A stretch of DNA of 64,000 nucleotides, taken from the NCBI GenBank assembly GCA_029204225.1, contig CM055095.1, positions 68,432,361 through 68,496,360 on the forward strand. Direction: 5' to 3'. Under the pieces are notes generated by a model. It had not been told where the DNA came from and did no database searches. It saw nothing but the letters and a program-made list of their open reading frames with translations. Position numbers and translations under genes: made by a program. Of this stretch, positions 56,247 through 64,000 are shown one piece after another (position 1 is the first letter of the stretch; each line of letters opens with the position of its first letter). This stretch comes from Diphasiastrum complanatum (taxonomy: Eukaryota; Streptophyta; Lycopodiopsida; Lycopodiales; Lycopodiaceae).

Positions 56247-56868
56247 GTGTGAAAATATCAACTAGTTATCTTGAGTTTATTTGGCGATTTTGAGGCCAAT
56301 ATGCATTTTCATCTTAGAGATAGACTTTATAAAGCTAATAAGGCCTAAGAATAGTGGATTTACTATTCTTGAAAACTTAGGCAAGTTGATAAGGTCTCAT
56401 ATAGACCTCTTGATATTGTCAGGGAAATATGCAAATGGATGAATGGGTCGAACAATCGGATCAGAACGATCCTACTACCGCACGAAAGCGGTGGTCGACT
56501 GATTCCCTCGGTGCGTGCACTACTACAATAGTAGGTGAACACAAAACAGAGTTGTGTTTATGCGAAAGCGGAAGAACAAACAGTCAGACAAAGCCGTAAG
56601 AGAGTCAGGCAGAAAACAAAATAGCAAAATATACAATTCTGACAAAGACTCTGAACACAAAAATCAAGACAATAATTGATTCAGATTGATATATAAAAAT
56701 ACAAGTCAGATTGATGCTATGAGCACAAGACAATAGCGAGCGAAACCGCATGCTCAGGAGCTAACTCCGATCTATAAAAGCTATGAGCTTATTACTGACA
56801 ATCAGTCTGAAAGAAAGAATAGATTTGTGAAAGCATCTACTGTGTCTGTCTCTAATTACATAATACAT
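56247..56868 (+). repeat. 3' LTR after the copia RNase H, plus further LTR-like sequence
   Basis: TGTGAAAATATCAAC starts the LTR at 56247. Its end is unclear: a TGTCAGGGAAATATG at about 56418 may begin another LTR ending in ATAATACA at 56868, with a TATAAAAGC box near 56774. Confidence 0.45.
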
Positions 56869-57205
<337 letters not shown>

Positions 57206-58702
57206 CTATAGTCTTGTGTGCATGATCATTGGATACAACTTGTCACAGGCTCCGCAATGAGAAAGTCCTTCATAGGAGGTGAAAGCAAGGAGAGGCAAAA
57301 AGTTGAAAGAAATCCTTCTTTGGTGTATTTTTTTGGGTTTGGAGATCATAAACTTTTGTGGGGAACAGACAATCAGTCCCAGAGGCACTAAGAAGACCAA
57401 GGTAGCATCGAACGGACTCAAAATCAGAGCATAGGTCAAGCTTTGTTCCCGGCTTTGTAACGAATAAGCAATAGAGAATTTCTACAAAAACGATATATGA
57501 CTAGCTTTTGTGACAACCAAACTCCAACATAAACCATTTTCTAACAAGCTTGTATTATATTTCAAAAGCTTCACAAACAAATACAATGGCAATAATTATA
57601 GGAGACTTCAACAATTACATGCTCTTAAATAATCATATAAGATGTCTCACAATACTACTGAATTAAGATAACCTCCAACAAAAACCCACAAGAATTACAA
57701 CGTTGTACAAAAGCCAACCAATTTATGTTTGGACAAATTCATACAATCTAAGACGTTTCCATGGATTGACATATTGTCATTGGAGCGGCCACTCCAAATA
57801 TATTATCTATATGCTTCAAAGCCTATTATCATTAACTATGGACCATTGAAAAACTATATCTTTTAATGATTTGTAACATGGTGGATAAAAGCTTGGCTTG
57901 TGGGTTTTGCCACCGAGGTGCTAATCCCCCATATGTGTGCTTCATGATATATTTTTGATGTTGTGTGGTCATTCATTTCAATGGGATGAAAATTTGATAC
58001 CATCTCTTTGGGGCCTTATTGCTGCTTGGATGGTTGCCCTACATGATTGCTAATGTTTGAACGAAATACAGGTTTTGACTCGATTCCCCACCCAATCATG
58101 ATAAATTTGGCGAAAAGAGTGGGAAGAGGACTTTGGGGCCTTGTTGCTGCTTGGGCAGTTGCATTACAAGACCATTAATTTTCGGATGATATTAAAGATT
58201 GCCCTTTTGAGGCCTTGTCTTTGCTTGTATGACTTTTGTTGTTTGGACGAGATTGGAAAATAATAATTATCCCTGCTTTTATCAATAAAAGATTGAAAAA
58301 TGAGTTTTTTTAATGAACTTTAGCTTGTTTGAGAGAGAACACCCTGGTGCATTTATTCATAGGAAAAACGTAGTAGGTACATTGATGAAAAAGATATATA
58401 CACCCTATAGATAATTGAAAGTCTATTGTAGGTTATGCTTATGCATGTCACTTGGGAAATGGCTATTTCTGAAGCAAAACATCATAGCACTATTGTCCAC
58501 ACAATCATAAAATAACACTCTAAGTAGCACACAATAAACAATATGACTGAGATAAGTGCTCCTTCAAATTGGTGTTTAAAAAGTAATTAGGATAGTTATT
58601 CATTGTAAAAGCCAAAGTCAAATTTAGGAGGCTAGAATTCATGTTTTTCATGCATGCACAACAAAGCACATTCAAGTAAGACCTCGCTTCAAAAAAAAAG
58701 AA
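57206..58702. other. Copia leader then unassigned sequence
   Basis: No gag is readable after the PBS. Degenerate repeats of GGGGCCTTRTTGCTGCTTGG type occur at about 58010, 58130 and 58208. No gene recognised. Confidence 0.4.
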
Positions 58703-58880
58703 GTGATGGATAATTCTATATGTTTAATGCATGAAGTTTCTAGTGACTCAGTGATCAACATTTTTACTATAATATCAAACGATAAGTTTGAATTTCTTAG
58801 AGAAAAATTAGCTATTGGTAAAGTAAATTTCACTTCAAGAAAAGTGTTGAAACATAAAGTTCATTTATTGTCCCATGTGC
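58703..58880 (+). pseudogene. Copia RNase H C-terminal end
   Basis: INIFTIISNDKFEFLREKLA then IGKVNFTSR corresponds to 'ADIFTKxLxxDKFEFLRxKLGI', the last block of copia pol. TGTTGAAACATAAAG at 58847 may start the LTR. Confidence 0.6.
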
Positions 58881-59181
58881 ATATATGTCTTAAGGGGTGA
58901 TAATGGTTATCCATGTAGTACTTGTCATGAGCAAGTGTCACATAGAGGCCTGTGTGTCTCATTATGTGTTCTATCAGCTAGTAGACACTTGACTAAGCCC
59001 ATGCAAGCTGGGCATGGCATCTATGCATTGCATACGTCTTTTGGAGTTTTATATGTATGCTTAGTTGCTAGATCTCCATAGTAGTTGGGCAATATTGCTC
59101 TATCATTGTGTATGTGATCCTAGAATTGCTATCGCCATGTACATGTTGCAAGAAATGAGAATCATACTTAAATATTCTTGC

Positions 59182-60357
<1,176 letters not shown>

Positions 60358-62174
60358 TTGAAAAAAATACTACATGGTAGTTTATCTTATGTACACATGC
60401 AAGGTACATGTAGAATATTCTCTACCAATGTCATAGTGTCAAGTGTTCATGTACTTGTTTAAAACATTGACATGTTCCATTCAACATTTGAAAAGAACCA
60501 CATTACAACACATATAAGTTGTCCACTTCTTTGAATCATAGGCAATCTAAAACTCTTTGTTGACCCAAATTTCCTACTTGGAGGGATGAGAGAATCAAAA
60601 ACATATCTGAAGAAGCATATCTATTGAGTAAAAGAGTCAAATTTAATATTTTTTTATGCTTATCATTTAGGTGAAAGATGTGTTTGTCGACATTTGTAAT
60701 GGTGTCTATTGATAACATTGAACCTACGAGATTGATATCTTTGATTTTCTTATATCAAAGCATGCATCACTTAAATGAAAGGAAAACTAAAAAAGGTGAT
60801 GGTGAATAGCATCACTGAAATCATACTTTTCTTTTTTTTGCAATAGAAATAGCAATATATCATATACAAAGGTCAAACATTGATAGTCATGTGAAAGAAA
60901 TCATTGTACCATACATGGAAGTCAAAGTACACAAGAAACATTTAGAAGGAGTTTATGCATAGAGTCCTTACTATATTTGTATGTCTAAATGAAGACTCAA
61001 TAGAGTAGTCATCTCCCCAACAATCTTTCTTACATTTATCCTTTTTGACGGGTTTAAGATTTTATGTTAGTAAGCTTTCTAGTTTGCTACATTGGAAATA
61101 AAAAAATTGTTGATGAACTTCCTCTTTGTTGTTGTCTCTCCTCTTGAAATAATTGTCACATCATGCTTTCAAAGGTTAGGTCATGTAGTTGGATGCTAGA
61201 GTGACTATTATAATCTTGTAGGAGGAGAATATTCTTGTGAGAAGGGCTTACATCATGTCATTTTATAAAGGGGATGCTCGTATAGATGCCAGCTACTTAG
61301 CCATGGTGTGCAGAGTTGATTTTCTCATAGATGGACACCCCTTACATTCATCCTAGATTTGAAATATTTTTTCATAGATTATTTTGATGTGCTAGGATCT
61401 TAATCTCATATATGGACGCCAATAGACCGCATGCATCAATGATAAATTCAGGATGGTACCTGAAGAAGGCTTTTTCCAAAGTCTAAAAAGAAAGCTCAAT
61501 CGAGTCTATAAAGAAGGCCCAATCAAGTCTATAAAGATTTGGAGAAGAAACCAAAGGACTGATCACCCTTTGTGTCACACTCTACTATGATTGGGGATGG
61601 GCAGGGCCTAGGAATTGATGAAAATTATGCAAGATAAGATGGACATATACAAAGCCTTTCCCTTGTTATGAAAAACACTTGGGATGAATCCCAATGTTGT
61701 AAACCAAGAAAATACAACTTGAAAGTGGCTAACATTACATGTTAAGCTACCTACCTCCTATGCTTATCAATATGTAACTTACCTACTTTGCCACATGGCT
61801 TGTAAGCCATAAGACACCTAAGAAATTACGCCCTCCTACTCCTCCCCTTTTTGCTTTAACAAGTTGCTAAACACCCTCTCACACCTATACACCTCACCCT
61901 TTCACTTTCTTCTCCTAGAGTCTCCCTTCCACCTCTCACACATGTTTTGGATACCTCATCCACTCCCTTAAGCCTACCCCTTCCCTATAAAAGGAGTAAC
62001 TCGCCCCTCTCCCTCATTATTCATTTCCTTTTCATTTTTGGTTTGCCTCTTGTTCATGTTTTTATGTGTGTAGGTGCTTGGAAGGAAGCTTGGAGCTATG
62101 GCATAAGGAGTTCTACCATTGAACCATTTTTGGAACCACACACACACACTCTCTCACTTTCTCTTACCTCTTCC

Positions 62175-62178
<4 letters not shown>
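60358..62178. other. No gene recognised
   Basis: 1.8 kb of AT-rich DNA. A TATAAAAGG box at about 61986 precedes a pyrimidine-rich stretch, possibly an LTR core. No protein motif on either strand. Confidence 0.4.
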
Positions 62179-62212
<34 letters not shown>

Positions 62213-62243
62213 TCTCTCATCTCTCTCTCTCTCTCTCTCTCTC

Positions 62244-62283
<40 letters not shown>

Positions 62284-62305
62284 CACACACACACACACAC
62301 ACACA
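62179..62305. repeat. Interrupted (CT)n with (CA)n
   Basis: CT blocks broken by CAT and CC, ending in CA repeats. Confidence 0.95.
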
Positions 62306-62315
62306 TCTCTAAAAC

Positions 62316-62735
62316 TTAGACACCATCCATAGCCTAATGGTCATGCATGTCACACCATCCATAGCTAATGACCATGCATGTTTGATTTGAAGCTTGCATG
62401 TCATCCCTTTCCTTGTCTGATGACCATGCATGTCTGATTTGAAGCTTGCATGTCAGATTTGAAGCTTGCATGTCATCCCTTTCCTTGCCTAATGACCATG
62501 CAAATCAGATTTGAAGCTTGCATGTCATCCCTTTCCTTGCCTAATGACCATGCATGTCTGATTTGAAGCCTGCTTGTCAGATTTGAAGCCTGCATGTCAG
62601 ATTTGAAGCTTGCATGTCATCCCTTTCCTTGCCTAATGACCATGCATGTATGATTTGAAGCATGCATGTCATCCCTTTCCTTGCCTGATGACTATGCATG
62701 TTAGATTTAAAGCTTGCATGTCACACCATCATAAT
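62316..62735. repeat. Two-module minisatellite rich in CATGCATG
   Basis: A 20-bp module (TCTGATTTGAAGCTTGCATG and variants, nine copies) and a 32-bp module (begins TCATCCCTTTCCTTGCC, ends GACCATGCATG, five copies) follow one another as A B A A B A B A A A B A B A. Two related modules beginning TCACACCATCC precede the array and a partial one ends it. Nearly every module ends in GCATG. Confidence 0.9.
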
Positions 62736-63690
62736 GTCTATTGACTATGCATGCTCCATTCTTGATCGTAAAAGCTTGTGCATGTCATAAGAAACCACTT
62801 TTCTTTTTATGAGATTCTTTAAGATCCAAAATTTGTCAACATCTGATTGATGAAAAGATTCAAGAATCCATCTACTCCAACCACTATATATGTATTTGGC
62901 CTTGGGCCATTTAGTCTTGCATAATTCTAAGAAAAATCCTTCGGTGGAGGTCCCCATCTTGACCCCTTAACAAGTCTCATGAATGAATGTTTTTTGGTGA
63001 TTGAATGATGAGATTACTTTGTTAAGCTTTGAGTTCTTTGCGGATTTGTTCATCCGTGTTATGATTTGTTTCTTTTTAAGACACAATGTTTAAGTCGGGA
63101 CTTTAGAATTTAGGAGACCTTCACTTCGAGTTCACAGAAACAGAAATAGAAGTCAGGCACATGGATATGGGAATTAAGAATGTGGAAGCATGAGTATGAA
63201 AATATGGCAATTTGCAGTATAAAAATACAGTTTTGGGTCAATTATCGGCAAAGATGACCGACAAACGAAAATGCCAGTTTAGGCCAAAAGGGCCTTCCCA
63301 ACCTTAGCAACCATAAAGTTTTCCATGGAAAGTTGAAAATAGTAGCAAAATTTCACATTTCGTGAAGTGGCAAAGAACCAATGGATGGTTATCGCAATAA
63401 GTATGTAGTAGTAATGGCTTGAGAGCCCTTCACAGCCTTTCAAGAATTAGGCACGTGGACTATTGTACTGAAGTGTCAACTCTTCAATGGTTGACAATGG
63501 TTGATATTATGAGTCATCAGTGATAAAAACCACCATGTGCAAAGTGTCAAAGGTTCAGTGGAGAGTATAGAACCAATCATGAAGAGAAAAAGTGAAAAAG
63601 TGGCCTCCATGATGACGAAAAAAGGATAAAGGTACCAAAAAGAAAAAGGTGCTCACATAATCTAGGCCAATGGCAATGGAGTTACACAGA
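62736..63690. other. No gene recognised
   Basis: A 70-codon minus-strand ORF (62745-62957) is unidentified. Possibly LTR-retroelement interior, given the LTR-like repeat that follows. Confidence 0.4.
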
Positions 63691-64000
63691 TTATGGTGAC
63701 AGATGAAAAGGTGACACTACCTTAGTGAATTCCAAAAGTGCCCTAAAAGCTAAGGCCTCCTCTAAATCTAATCCTAAGGCTACTCGTAAGAAGTGACGCA
63801 CTTTTGCATCATCACCAATGTTCACCTCAGTACTGACTGACGTCGCACCCTTTTTATGCTCACTCCATGCAGTTGCGCTAACAGATTGGACAACGATGAC
63901 AGCCACCCACGATCTCCTACAGACAGCACATCCACTCTGTACTTTCACATCTGCACACCTATAATATATGTATATATATTGGATACCATTCGTGTATTCA
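63691..64000 (-). repeat. LTR-like repeat, copy of 10121-10350
   Basis: The minus strand matches 10121-10350 over a TATATATACATAT box, GTGTGCAGATG, GGAGATCGTGGGTG, GTTAGCGCA and CCTTAGGATT. It runs off the window end. The 85-codon ORF here (63691-63948) is part of the repeat. Confidence 0.6.

Noticed and set aside
61947-62319. Overlapping ORFs up to 121 codons
   Set aside because: Low-complexity CT/CA repeat artefacts.
62316-62735. CRISPR-like repeat/spacer pattern
   Set aside because: The intervening units are themselves repeats and the DNA is eukaryotic; it is a minisatellite.

Overview
This window is nuclear DNA of a land plant with a large, repeat-rich genome. The evidence is layered Ty1/copia and Ty3/gypsy retrotransposons with initiator-tRNA-Met primer sites, a plant-type short-form tRNase Z gene with long introns, LRR-receptor debris, and long CT, GT and GA microsatellites. 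I cannot name the species. Nothing is bacterial: there are no operons or ribosome binding sites, and almost every open frame is a decayed transposon fragment.

Layout. 1-3.7 kb: end of a copia element, its 3' LTR carrying four CACACGTGTG palindromes, and broken LTR and integrase pieces. 3.7-5.2 kb: AT-rich block with a minus-strand Helitron-type (DUF6570-like) fragment. 6.0-7.0 kb: decayed LRR receptor. 8.4-18.8 kb: a mosaic bounded by a 1-kb inverted repeat (LTR plus gypsy RT/RNase H). Inside it are an actin fragment fused to a copia RNase H fragment, an EF-1alpha fragment fused to the copia 3' end, a CT minisatellite, a gypsy RT, and a Tat-like gypsy pol with a second RNase H downstream of its integrase. 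18.8-20.5 kb: a miniature two-LTR element with 249 bp of interior. 20.6-26.2 kb: the most complete copia element (both LTRs, PBS, gag, protease, integrase, RT, RNase H), disabled by stops. 26.2-29 kb: gypsy gag/protease and copia gag remnants.

30.9-38.4 kb (minus strand): the one recognisable host gene, a tRNase Z in eight exons with canonical splice sites throughout. Exon 2 lacks 14 nt relative to the family, which breaks the frame. Its 4.4-kb first intron holds LINE and copia debris.

39.0-51.2 kb: a zinc-finger ORF abutting a copia PBS, a copia gag-protease-integrase block with a 521-codon open frame that runs into foreign sequence, a gypsy element (protease-RT-RNase H-integrase) followed by a long decayed extra coding region with a coiled coil, and a foldback element with a poly-C core. 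51.2-64 kb: further copia gag/RNase H/LTR fragments, four microsatellites, a two-module minisatellite rich in CATGCATG, and an LTR fragment also present at 10.1 kb.

The transposon pieces do not work together; they record repeated nesting and rearrangement. The items most worth follow-up are the captured actin and EF-1alpha fragments, the DUF6570 Helitron remnant, the RNase H placed after an integrase, the miniature LTR element and the exon-2 deletion in tRNase Z. All family calls are from reading translations by eye, without database searches.
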